DNA of 64,000 nt from Zoogloeaceae bacterium (GTDB lineage Bacteria > Pseudomonadota > Gammaproteobacteria > Burkholderiales > Rhodocyclaceae): contig JACKMA010000004.1 in assembly GCA_024235635.1 (NCBI GenBank), forward strand, positions 26,304-90,303, read 5' to 3'. The translations under genes and the position numbers were made by a program. The notes beneath the pieces are model-generated. The model worked only from the letters and a program-made list of their open reading frames with translations, ran no database searches and was not told where the DNA came from. Positions within the stretch are counted from its first letter, which is position 1. The number at the start of each line of letters is the position of its first letter. Positions 8,275 through 15,969 of the stretch are shown here, one piece after another.

Positions 8275-8727
8275 ATGTTGGCAACGCTGCTCCATGAGGA
8301 AGCGGCGATGCTGAACGACTTCGTGTCGCTGCTGGAGCGCGAGCAGTCATTGCTATTGGAAGGCCAAACCGACGCCTTGCTTGAGATGGCCGAGCAGAAG
8401 ACCCGGATGTACCGGCGACTCCAGTATCTGTCCGACGAGCGCGCACGACTGTTTGCCGGCGCGCGCCAGACACCGACCGATGGCGCGATCCGTCAGGTAT
8501 TGTCCGACCAAACCGCGGCGCTCGCCGACTGGGAAAAGGTCGTGAGTCTCGCGCAGCGGGCCAGCGAGCAGAATCAGATCAACGGTCGCCTGATCGGTGA
8601 GCGCATGCAGAACAACCAGCAGGCGCTCACCGTGCTGATGGCCGCCGCCGCCCAACCAGGCGCTACCTACGGCCCGGACGGCCAGTCCCGCCCCTTCCTC
8701 TCCGGCAGACGCTTCGGCAGCGTCTGA
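8275..8727 (+). CDS. flgN: FlgN, flagellar export chaperone
   Basis: 150 residues from the ATG at 8275. A TTG at 8248, two bases after the flgM stop, is an alternative that would add nine residues. The sequence is almost all helical, with the FlgN-type N terminus LLHEEAAMLNDFVSLLEREQ and the conserved LADWEKVVSLAQRASEQNQ-like centre, ending in NGRLIGERMQNNQQALTVL. FlgN is the cytoplasmic chaperone for the hook-filament junction proteins FlgK and FlgL, which are not in the window. It is co-transcribed with flgM. Confidence 0.92.
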   Translation: MLATLLHEEAAMLNDFVSLLEREQSLLLEGQTDALLEMAEQKTRMYRRLQYLSDERARLFAGARQTPTDGAIRQVLSDQTAALADWEKVVSLAQRASEQNQINGRLIGERMQNNQQALTVLMAAAAQPGATYGPDGQSRPFLSGRRFGSV

Positions 8728-8939
8728 CGCCGACCCGGCGTCCAGACCTTCACCGGCCTCCCTAGAGCCGCTTCAATCGCTGCAAACGGACGCGCCCGTC
8801 GCCTTGGCGGCAAGCATCCCGCGTCTCCCCATTCGCACGACCGGCAAATTATTCCGCCCGCTTGCCGCGGAGAACCCTTGTTGCCGGCAAATGCCGCCAA
8901 AACTACCTTTTCATCGGCCAAATCAGCTCGTTTCAACCC
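8728..8939. other. Non-coding upstream region of fliC
   Basis: About 310 bases separate flgN from fliC. I see no convincing gene here. The last 98 bases hold the fliC promoter and leader, annotated separately. The region upstream of the promoter is where an enhancer for a sigma-54 activator would be expected, but I could not recognise a specific site. No TAAA-type FliA -35 is present. Confidence 0.5.
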
Positions 8940-8955
8940 TGGCATTGTAGTTGCT
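8940..8955 (+). promoter_or_regulatory. Sigma-54 (RpoN) promoter of fliC
   Basis: TGGCATT-GTAG-TTGCT, with GG and GC exactly 10 bases apart. The -12 block TTGCT is a full match and the -24 block TGGCA is complete. The start codon of the flagellin is 83 bases downstream. In many bacteria the major flagellin uses sigma-28, but here no FliA-like site is visible in the same gap. Confidence 0.75.
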
Positions 8956-9037
8956 CAGCAGTGCTCGGCCGGCTTGCCGCACGGGACCGGCGGCCGCCAC
9001 AGCTGCACAGGACGGGAATCCGAAAAGGAGTGACATC

Positions 9038-9871
9038 ATGGCTTCGATCATCAACACCAACATCCCTTCGCTCAATGCCCAGCGAAATCTGAATGCATCA
9101 CAAAATTCACTATCGACCGCGCTGCAGCGCCTGTCCTCGGGACTTCGCGTGAACAGCGCGAAAGACGATGCCGCCGGACTCGCGATCGCGACCCGCATGA
9201 ATGCCCAGGCGCGCGGCATGACGGTCGCCATCCGCAATGCCAATGACGGCATCTCGCTGGCCCAGACGGCCGAAGGTGCACTGGGACAGGTCAAGGACCA
9301 CCTGCTGCGCATGCGCGACCTGGCGATCCAGTCAGCCAACGCAACCAACTCGTCGAGCGACCGGCTCGCACTGGAGTCGGAGTTCGACCAGTTGCAGAGC
9401 GAGATCGATCGGATCGGACAGCAGACCACGTTCAACGGACTGAAGATTCTCGATTCCGACGCCGGCACCCAGGTCTTCCAGATCGGTGCGAATGCCGGTG
9501 AAACGGTCACCGTGACGACGACGGCGATCTCCGGCGGCGCCGTGTCGGCCGCGACGGCATCGGGCTCGACGACGGTCGCATCCGCCAGTGGCGCATCCGC
9601 GGCCATCCAGACGATCGACTCGGCGATCGACAAGGTCAATACCGATCGCGCAACCTACGGCGCGGCCCAGGTTCGCTTCGAAGGCGTGATTTCGGTCCTT
9701 CAGGTCTCGCGCGAGAATCAGACGGCAGCCGCCAGCCGTATCCTCGATGCGGACTTCGCGGCCGAAACTGCCGCGCTCACCCGCGCGCAGATCCTTCAGC
9801 AGGCCGGCACCGCGATGCTTGCGCAAGCCAACGCATTGCCCCAGAACGTCCTGCAATTGCTGCAAGGCTGA
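9038..9871 (+). CDS. fliC: Flagellin
   Basis: 277 residues from the ATG at 9038, preceded by AAAAGGAG seven bases upstream. The N-terminal D0/D1 domain ([19 protein letters not shown], then [19 protein letters not shown]) and C-terminal D1/D0 domain ([20 protein letters not shown], ending VLQLLQG) are complete. The middle (about residues 165-195) is a short Ser/Thr/Ala-rich stretch instead of the bulky D2/D3 domains, so the filament should be thin-surfaced. Codon use is strongly biased, consistent with high expression. The glycan locus begins 6 kb away, so glycosylation of this Ser/Thr-rich segment is possible but not shown. Confidence 0.96.
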   Translation: MASIINTNIPSLNAQRNLNASQNSLSTALQRLSSGLRVNSAKDDAAGLAIATRMNAQARGMTVAIRNANDGISLAQTAEGALGQVKDHLLRMRDLAIQSANATNSSSDRLALESEFDQLQSEIDRIGQQTTFNGLKILDSDAGTQVFQIGANAGETVTVTTTAISGGAVSAATASGSTTVASASGASAAIQTIDSAIDKVNTDRATYGAAQVRFEGVISVLQVSRENQTAAASRILDADFAAETAALTRAQILQQAGTAMLAQANALPQNVLQLLQG

Positions 9872-9923
9872 CGGCGCAGCCCGCCAGCGGGTTTGAAGCC
9901 GGTTCGATTCCCGTCGACCGCAA

Positions 9924-9955
9924 GGCGTCACGGCGGCCCCGGCCGCCGTGACGCC
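9924..9955. terminator. Strong hairpin between convergent fliC and tusA-like gene
   Basis: A perfect 15-base inverted repeat (9924-9938 with 9941-9955) surrounds a 2-base centre. Almost all pairs are G:C. It sits between the ends of two convergent genes, 52 bases after the fliC stop and 42 bases after the end of the tusA-like gene. There is no T-tract on either side, so it may act as a pause or RNA-protecting hairpin or as a Rho-assisted bidirectional terminator. Confidence 0.5.
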
Positions 9956-9997
9956 GCCCACTCCAGGCTGCCCGTATATGGCCCGCCGGCTCGCGCC

Positions 9998-10243
9998 TCA
10001 GGACTTGCGGCGGAGGAAGAACTCGAATGTGCCTTTCTCGCCGTCGAGAGCGCCATGGCCGACCAACTCGTTGCCGGTCTGCTTCGCGAAGGCGGCAAAA
10101 TCCTTGACCGATCCCGGATCGGTCGCCAGCACCCGCAGAACCTGCCCGGCGTCCATCGTCGCCAAGGCCTTCTTGGCACGCAGAATCGGCAGGGGGCAGT
10201 TCAGCCCACGTGCATCCACTTCCATATCGCTGTGGCCCGCCAT
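9998..10243 (-). CDS. TusA/SirA-family sulfur carrier protein
   Basis: 81 residues, the typical TusA size. The motif LNCPLPIL (residues 14-21) contains the conserved CPxP with the active cysteine at residue 16. The rest follows the family pattern, with VLRVLATDPGSVKDF around residue 35 and a short C terminus. Family members pass persulfide sulfur to acceptors in tRNA thiolation, molybdenum-cofactor synthesis or sulfur oxidation. Its neighbours (M48 peptidase, moaC) suggest a housekeeping or cofactor-related role, but this is inference. Confidence 0.88.
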   Translation of the reverse strand: MAGHSDMEVDARGLNCPLPILRAKKALATMDAGQVLRVLATDPGSVKDFAAFAKQTGNELVGHGALDGEKGTFEFFLRRKS

Positions 10244-10329
10244 TGAATGTCCTCTCGCAGTCCGGCGACCCGATGCCGCCTGAATTCAGTCGTCTGCGAT
10301 TGTAGCGCGCCCTCCGCGCAGCGCCCGCT

Positions 10330-11763
10330 TCAACCGCCGGCGCCGCGCGCCTGCTCGCGCTCGGCCGCGAGCTCGGCGCGCAGCATACGCATGCGCGAGT
10401 CGATTGCCGACGCCTCGTAGAAATCCGCATCTCCCGCCTTGCGCGCCAGTTCGAGCTGCTCCACCGCAGCACGCAATGCGCCCTGCAACCGGTATACCTC
10501 GGCCTGGGCACGGTGACGGCCCGAACTGCTGCCTTCCGCTGCCCGTGCCCGCGCCAGCAAGGTCCACAGACGGACATCGCCTTCGCTCAGCGCCAGCCGT
10601 GTCCTCAACAAGGCGCTGGCGTCGGCCGGGCGCCCGGACCCGAGCAGCGCCTCGGCTTCACCGTAGAACAGCGCGCGATCCTCGGGAAAACGCGTCAGTG
10701 CCTCTTCGTAACGCGCGACGGCCTGTTCCCATCGACCCGCAGCCCGCAATGCCTCGCCCATGACCGAACGGAACATCGCGTGGTCCGGATGCTCGCCCAG
10801 CGCGGCGAGCACCTCGATGGCAGCGTCTGGGCGTCCCCGCGCCAGCTCCGCTCGTGCCCGCGCGTATCCGATCACCCACGGCGCTTCTCCGTCCAGCAGC
10901 TTGAGGCGCGTTTCGAATTCATGCGCGTCGCCGCCTTCGGCGATCAGCTTGGCGCGCACGAGACGGAAGCTGACGGAATCCGGCACCTGCCGATAGGCGA
11001 TCGATTGCACCCGGTTCTCGATGTCGGCGATCCGCTCGGTCGTCAGCGGGTGGGTGCGCATATATACCGGTGCATGGTTCTCGTAAAGCCGGCTGCCACG
11101 CTGCAGGCGCTCGAAGAAGCTGGACATGCCTCGGACGTCGAAGCCGGCCTGCGACAGGATCTGCAGCCCGATACGGTCGGCTTCGCGCTCGAAGTCGCGG
11201 CTGAACGAGAGTTGCGACTGGATGCCGGCGGCCGATCCGGTCGCTATTGCGGCCTCGGCTGCCTGGGAATTGCTGCCGGCGGCGAGAATTGCGACGATCA
11301 GCGATGCCAGCATGATCAGTCCGGTACGGCCTTGGTTGCCAACCATCTGGGCGATATGACGCTGAGTCACATGGGCGATCTCGTGGCCGAGCACGGCCGC
11401 CAGTTCCGACTCGCTGCGCGCCTCGACGATCAGCCCGGTATGCACGCCGATGAAGCCCCCGGGCAGCGCGAAGGCATTGAGCGAGGCATCGCGCACGGCG
11501 AAGAAGCTGAAGCTCTGACTGATCGCGGGCGCGTGCGCCGCCAGACCGAGCCCAAGCCCGGTGAGATAGTCTTCGACCTCCGGATCCTCGACGTAGGCCT
11601 GTTCGCGCCAGCGGATCTCTCGCATGGCCTGCTCGCCGACGCGCCGCTCGGCAATCGGACTGAGATCGCCCGCGCCAACCTCACCGAGGTCGGGAAGGCC
11701 TGCGGCGAACGCCCGAAGCGTCATCATGAGGGCCATCGCCATGGCCAGGAGTCGTCTGATCAC
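10330..11763 (-). CDS. BepA-like M48 metallopeptidase with TPR domain
   Basis: 477 residues from the GTG at 11763, which gives a proper signal peptide (IRRLLAMAMALMMTLRAFA). The frame stays open upstream but overlaps moaC in the opposite direction. The peptidase domain has the zinc motif HEIAHVTQRH (about residues 125-134) and the third ligand in FEREADRIG about 60 residues later. The C-terminal half is made of TPR-like helices, as in BepA/YfgC. Such periplasmic proteases act in outer-membrane protein (BamA, LptD) quality control. It ends 86 bases before the tusA-like start, so the two may share a transcript. Confidence 0.9.
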   Translation of the reverse strand: MIRRLLAMAMALMMTLRAFAAGLPDLGEVGAGDLSPIAERRVGEQAMREIRWREQAYVEDPEVEDYLTGLGLGLAAHAPAISQSFSFFAVRDASLNAFALPGGFIGVHTGLIVEARSESELAAVLGHEIAHVTQRHIAQMVGNQGRTGLIMLASLIVAILAAGSNSQAAEAAIATGSAAGIQSQLSFSRDFEREADRIGLQILSQAGFDVRGMSSFFERLQRGSRLYENHAPVYMRTHPLTTERIADIENRVQSIAYRQVPDSVSFRLVRAKLIAEGGDAHEFETRLKLLDGEAPWVIGYARARAELARGRPDAAIEVLAALGEHPDHAMFRSVMGEALRAAGRWEQAVARYEEALTRFPEDRALFYGEAEALLGSGRPADASALLRTRLALSEGDVRLWTLLARARAAEGSSSGRHRAQAEVYRLQGALRAAVEQLELARKAGDADFYEASAIDSRMRMLRAELAAEREQARGAGG

Positions 11764-11765
11764 GA

Positions 11766-11774
11766 TGCTATGAT
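11766..11774 (+). promoter_or_regulatory. Extended -10 promoter element for moaC
   Basis: TGCTATGAT combines the TGn extension with hexamer TATGAT (5 of 6 consensus bases). It lies 72 bases before the moaC ATG, in the short gap next to the divergent BepA-like GTG. No matching -35 is seen, as expected for extended -10 promoters. It overlaps the translation-initiation region of the opposite gene. Confidence 0.45.
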
Positions 11775-11845
11775 AGCGAGCCTTTCGAAGGCGTTCCCTT
11801 GGCGGTGCAACGCCGCGAAACCACCCCACCCGGGAGACCTGCGCG

Positions 11846-12331
11846 ATGAGCGATGCGCTGACCCATTTCGATCGCGACGGCAAGGCCCACATGGTCGATG
11901 TCGGCGGCAAGGCCGAAACACGCAGGATCGCGCGAGCAGCCGGCTATATCTCGATGCGCCCCGAGACACTTGCCATGGTGGAAGCCGGCGACACCCGCAA
12001 GGGAGATGTCATCGGCATCGCACGTATCGCCGCGATTCAGGCGGCCAAGCGGACTTCGGAGCTGATACCGCTGTGCCATCCCCTGCCGCTGACCCGGGTG
12101 GCCGCCGAATTCGACATCGATCGCGGCGCAAGCCGGATCCGGTGCGTCGTCACAGCGGAGACCTTCGGCCGGACAGGCGTCGAGATGGAAGCCCTGACCG
12201 CGGTGCAGATCGGCCTGCTGACAATCTACGACATGTGCAAGGCCATCGACCGGGGCATGACGATCGGCGACGTCCGGCTGCTCGAGAAGCTGGGCGGCAA
12301 GTCCGGCCACTGGGTTGCCGACGCGAACTGA
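11846..12331 (+). CDS. moaC: Cyclic pyranopterin monophosphate synthase MoaC
   Basis: 161 residues, normal length. Conserved segments include [16 protein letters not shown] near residue 16, [11 protein letters not shown] around residue 74, [17 protein letters not shown], and KAIDRGM with the catalytic lysine. MoaC converts the 3',8-cyclo intermediate into cyclic pyranopterin monophosphate, the second step of molybdenum-cofactor synthesis in the cytoplasm. The cyclase gene follows 3 bases later, so the two are probably co-transcribed. The other moa genes are not in the window. Confidence 0.97.
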   Translation: MSDALTHFDRDGKAHMVDVGGKAETRRIARAAGYISMRPETLAMVEAGDTRKGDVIGIARIAAIQAAKRTSELIPLCHPLPLTRVAAEFDIDRGASRIRCVVTAETFGRTGVEMEALTAVQIGLLTIYDMCKAIDRGMTIGDVRLLEKLGGKSGHWVADAN

Positions 12332-12334
12332 ACG

Positions 12335-14446
12335 ATGCTGCGTGATGGAAGGGCCGAGGCCGGCTTGTCGGCATTGCTGCCCTACCTTGGCCTGCTGATC
12401 TGCGCGCTCGTCTACCTGGTCGATCCGACTCCGCTGAGCGCTGCCCGCCACGCCTATTTCGATCAGCTCCAGCGCTGGCACCCGCGTCCTGCGGCTGATC
12501 GCCAGGTCATGGTGGTCGACATCGACGAAGAAAGCCTTCGGCGCCTCGGCCAATGGCCCTGGCCGCGCAACCGCCTCGCGGAAATGCTAGTTCGACTCGA
12601 TCATGCCGGTGCCGCCGTGGTCGGCTTCGACATGGCATTCACCGAACCCGACAGGACGAGTCCGCGGGCGATGCTCGATCTATGGCCGGCGACGCCGCTG
12701 CTGGCCGACTTGCTCGGCGCGCTTCCGGACCACGACCGGCAATTCGCCGAGGTTGCGGCCAGGACGAATGTCGCCCTGGGCTATCCATTGCAGAATTTGC
12801 CGCGCCAGGCTGTACCGGACAAGGCTGTTTTTGCCGTAAGCGCGGGGACTGACCCGGATGTCGGCCTGTTGCGCTTTGCCGGTCGTCTCGGCTCGCTGCC
12901 GGCTCTCGAACGGGCGGCGCGCGGGATCGGACATTTCAGCGTCGTGGACAGCGCGGACGCAATCGTCAGGCAGGTCCCCCTGCTGGTCCTTGCCGAGGGC
13001 CGGCGCGCACCGGCACTGGCGCTCGAGATGATCCGCCTGAGTGTCGATACCGACCGCTATCGGCTGGAGGCCGCGCCCTCAGGGCAGGGGCTGTCGGCGA
13101 TCGGCATCGGCGCGCTGCGCATCCCGACCGAGCCTGACGCTCTGGCCTGGGTTCACTATCGGCCGCGGCTGGCCAGTGCCTATCTCCCCGCCTGGCAGGT
13201 GCTGAACGACGAGGCGCCCCTGCCCCGGCTGGACGGGCGCATGGTACTGGTCGGCAGTTCAGCCGCGCTGTTGCACGACGTCCGTCAGACTCCGATGGGC
13301 GAACAGGTGCCCGGCGTCGAAATCCACCGCCAATTGATCGAGCAACTGCTTGGCCGCGACTGGATCGGCCGGCCCGGCTGGCTGATCGGTTGCGAGATCA
13401 TCACGCTGCTGGGCGTGGCCCTGCTGCTGATCCGCCTCGCTCAGCGCTGGCCGACCTGGCGGATCGCTCTGCTGCTGGTCGCCTTGCCGCTTGCCAGCCT
13501 TTCCGTCGGTCGCTGGCTGTTTGTGCAATTCGGACTGGTGTCGGACGCGGTGTCGCCAGTGCTGGCATGGGTCACGTGTCTGTCATTGGCTTCGCTGTCC
13601 CGCCTCTACCGCAGCGATCGTCGCCAGCGCTGGATCCGCGATGCCTTCTCCCGCTATGTATCGCCGAACCTGGTCGAGCATCTGGTCGAGCGCCCGGACG
13701 CGCTGGAGCTGGGCGGGCGGCGCCAGGAGTGCAGCTTCATATTCACTGATCTGGAGGGCTTCACCGGATACATCGAAAGCACGCCGCCGCGCGAAGCAGT
13801 CGGTGTCATCAACAGCTATCTCGACGGCATGATCGCGATCGTCTTCCGCCATGAAGGAACCCTCGTCGGCATCGCCGGCGACGGCATGATCGCGATGTTC
13901 TCGGCTCCGGTCTATCAGCCGGACCATGCAGCCCGGGCCCTCGCCTGCGCTCGCGATCTCGACCGATTTGCCTACGACTTCGCGGCCGGCCACAGCAGTG
14001 CGGAGCAGCGCTTCTGCAGGACGCGGATCGGCGTCAATAGCGGCGAAGTGACGGTCGGCAACTTTGGCGGCAGCACGATGATGGAGTACCGGGCGCTGGG
14101 CGATCCCGTCAATTCGGCTGCACGGCTCGAAGCTGCGAACAAGATCCTGGGCACGCGAATCTGCGTGTCCGAGTCAACGCTGGTCCAGTGCCCCGGCGCG
14201 TCGGCCCGACCGATCGGGCGGCTGCAGCTGCGGGGCCAGCGACGCCCGGTGACGGCATTCGAGCCATTGCAGGCGCCGGATCAAGACTATCAGCAGGCAT
14301 TCGAGTCGATGAGGCGCGGCGACCCGAAGGCGCTGTCGCAATTCGAATCCCTGTCCCGGGAAAGGCCAGACGACCCGCTGTGCGCGCTGCATCTGACACG
14401 CCTGCGCCAGGGCGCGCGGGACGACATGATCGATCTCCGGGGCTGA
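12335..14446 (+). CDS. CHASE2-domain class III adenylate/guanylate cyclase
   Basis: 703 residues. An N-terminal membrane segment (LPYLGLLICALVYLV) precedes a periplasmic CHASE2 sensor (about residues 35-340, with VVDIDEESLRRLGQWPWPR and FDMAFTEPD). Two or three transmembrane helices (about 345-425) lead to a cytoplasmic class III cyclase domain. The two metal-binding aspartates are D472 in FTDLEGFT and D516 in GDGMIAMF, 44 residues apart as expected. The later GDPVNSAARLE is the cyclase transition-state/base-recognition region. It probably makes cAMP in response to a periplasmic signal; cGMP is possible. A FecR and an OmpA-like lipoprotein gene lie convergent next to it. Confidence 0.93.
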   Translation: MLRDGRAEAGLSALLPYLGLLICALVYLVDPTPLSAARHAYFDQLQRWHPRPAADRQVMVVDIDEESLRRLGQWPWPRNRLAEMLVRLDHAGAAVVGFDMAFTEPDRTSPRAMLDLWPATPLLADLLGALPDHDRQFAEVAARTNVALGYPLQNLPRQAVPDKAVFAVSAGTDPDVGLLRFAGRLGSLPALERAARGIGHFSVVDSADAIVRQVPLLVLAEGRRAPALALEMIRLSVDTDRYRLEAAPSGQGLSAIGIGALRIPTEPDALAWVHYRPRLASAYLPAWQVLNDEAPLPRLDGRMVLVGSSAALLHDVRQTPMGEQVPGVEIHRQLIEQLLGRDWIGRPGWLIGCEIITLLGVALLLIRLAQRWPTWRIALLLVALPLASLSVGRWLFVQFGLVSDAVSPVLAWVTCLSLASLSRLYRSDRRQRWIRDAFSRYVSPNLVEHLVERPDALELGGRRQECSFIFTDLEGFTGYIESTPPREAVGVINSYLDGMIAIVFRHEGTLVGIAGDGMIAMFSAPVYQPDHAARALACARDLDRFAYDFAAGHSSAEQRFCRTRIGVNSGEVTVGNFGGSTMMEYRALGDPVNSAARLEAANKILGTRICVSESTLVQCPGASARPIGRLQLRGQRRPVTAFEPLQAPDQDYQQAFESMRRGDPKALSQFESLSRERPDDPLCALHLTRLRQGARDDMIDLRG

Positions 14447-14489
14447 GGGCGCGGAACCACCGACCCGGTACGATCCGGGCAGCCAGAGA

Positions 14490-15086
14490 TCAGCGGACGA
14501 CGACCTCGACCCGGCGGTTATAGGGTTCCTGCGTATCGTCGGGCGTCTTGACCAGCAGGTTGCCCTCGCCGTGGCTCTCGGTGGAGATCCGGTCAAGGCG
14601 CAAGCCGGCGGCGACCAGCGCGTCACGCACCAAAGTGGCCCTGAGCATGCCGAGCGCCTTGTTGTCGGCCGGATCGCCGGTCGTGTCGGTATGACCGACG
14701 ATCGAGATGTCGGCACCGTCGCGTGCCGCCGACTCGGCCAGCACCGCCGGCAGCAAGGCCTCGGATTCCGCGGTCAGGCGAGCCCCTCCGCTTTCGAAAT
14801 ACAACGTGAACACGGCGGGCGGCTTGGGCTGGGCCGCGAGCGCACCACCGAAGGTCTGCTCGATCCGGTAGGGCGTGACCTTGAAGGTCTCGGGCTTCGG
14901 CGTGTCGAGCGATGCCGCGACGCCGGCTTCGGCAACCTCGGTCTGCCCTTCTTCGCCGCTGACGATGATGCGGCCGGTACGGCCGTCCTCGTCGGGAAGC
15001 AATACCACCCACGACTTCGGCGCACAAGCCGTCAGCACCACAGGCAGCGCGATCGCCACGAGACGAAGAGTCCTTGCCAAGACCAT
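14490..15086 (-). CDS. OmpA-like peptidoglycan-associated lipoprotein
   Basis: 198 residues. Lipoprotein signal with lipobox LTAC (Cys at residue 21). After a region without recognised domain, the C-terminal OmpA peptidoglycan-binding domain runs from about residue 95, with VGHTDTTGDPADNKALG and the family arginine pattern YNRRVEVVV at the end. It would anchor the outer membrane to the peptidoglycan. It starts 3 bases after the FecR gene, so the two form one operon. This pairing next to a CHASE2 cyclase recurs in proteobacteria, from general knowledge. Confidence 0.9.
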   Translation of the reverse strand: MVLARTLRLVAIALPVVLTACAPKSWVVLLPDEDGRTGRIIVSGEEGQTEVAEAGVAASLDTPKPETFKVTPYRIEQTFGGALAAQPKPPAVFTLYFESGGARLTAESEALLPAVLAESAARDGADISIVGHTDTTGDPADNKALGMLRATLVRDALVAAGLRLDRISTESHGEGNLLVKTPDDTQEPYNRRVEVVVR

Positions 15087-15089
15087 GGG

Positions 15090-15545
15090 TCAGTTCCCCG
15101 CGTCGACAAGAAACCGTGTCCCGCGGACACCGATCGTTCCGGTCGCGGTCTTGACCTTCACCGCTTCCGGCCGCAGCTTGGCGATGACCCCCGAAATGAA
15201 CTGCATCGTGCCGCGCAAGAGCCGGACGCCCAGTCCGAGCTGCTCGTTTCCAGGCTCGAACAGGTATTCGTCTATGACCATCTCCGCATTCGGTCCGAGT
15301 GACATCACGGTGTTGTCGAGCAGGATCAGGCCGAGGCGACCGTCGTCACCGGTCCGAAGGACATCGCCTTGTCGCAGCGCAAGCCCGGGCACCGCTTCCA
15401 TCGACTTGCCGGCCGAAACGACGAAGGCCGCACCCGCGTGGGTCTTGACGTATCCGATCGGTCCGTCTTCAGCCAGCGCGACACGTGTCAGCAAGGCCAG
15501 GGCACACGCCAGCATCAGGCGCGAAAAAGCGGAAGGCAGCGACAT
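15090..15545 (-). CDS. FecR-domain exported protein
   Basis: 151 residues from the ATG at 15545 (MSLPSAFSRLMLACALALL). A signal peptide ends near residue 23 (ALA). The mature part is a compact FecR domain, with VLRTGDDGRLGLILLDNTVM around residues 64-83 and VKTATGTIGVRGTRFLVDAG at the end. It is a periplasmic or surface sensor/ligand domain with no membrane anchor of its own. With the adjacent OmpA-like lipoprotein and the CHASE2 cyclase it may form a periplasmic sensing unit; that is inference from proximity. Confidence 0.9.
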   Translation of the reverse strand: MSLPSAFSRLMLACALALLTRVALAEDGPIGYVKTHAGAAFVVSAGKSMEAVPGLALRQGDVLRTGDDGRLGLILLDNTVMSLGPNAEMVIDEYLFEPGNEQLGLGVRLLRGTMQFISGVIAKLRPEAVKVKTATGTIGVRGTRFLVDAGN

Positions 15546-15969
15546 CGGCGGAGTCGGGGCTTGTTGCGGGTGATGCGGATTGTAGCGCTTCAGCCCTGCC
15601 CAGGCTTTGCGTAACATTCGCTTACCAAAGAACCGTGACGACCGACCGGGAACGAGACGGCGCATCCGCCGTCCTTGCCGCTGCCGCGCAACGATCGATG
15701 CCGGTACGCCACGCGGCGCATCGTGCGGAATACCGCAGCGCCCGCCGCGCACGAAACGAACCCAGTCGCAGGCCCGTCCGCCGGCTGCGGCTGCCGCTGC
15801 GGCCCGCGCGGTGTCCCCATCTTTCGCAAGCACTGTGGCGCGAGTCCTCCCCGGGACAGCCTCGGCGCGATCGGCCCGGCTGTTGCATAATCGCTGCGGC
15901 CGCGCCAGTCGCACCGAATTGGTGCACGCCGCATGGCCTCGACTTACAAGTACGGATCAGGAGTTGCCG
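15546..15969. other. Non-coding gap between fecR and glycan locus
   Basis: About 420 bases between divergent genes. Several frames stay open because of high GC, but none shows a start, a Shine-Dalgarno and family-like sequence together. It must hold the promoters for both directions. CATAAT at 15886-15891 is a possible -10 for the rightward glycan operon, with no clear -35. No repeats were noticed. Confidence 0.5.

Noticed and set aside
9895..9918. A tRNA T-arm-like stretch (GGTTCGATTCC) after fliC
   Set aside because: No acceptor stem, D-arm or anticodon arm can be folded around it, and no CCA end or paired T-stem is present.
10513..12345. Plus-strand 610-codon frame over the BepA-like gene and moaC
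   Set aside because: Antisense to the M48 peptidase and out of frame with moaC, both of which are well supported.
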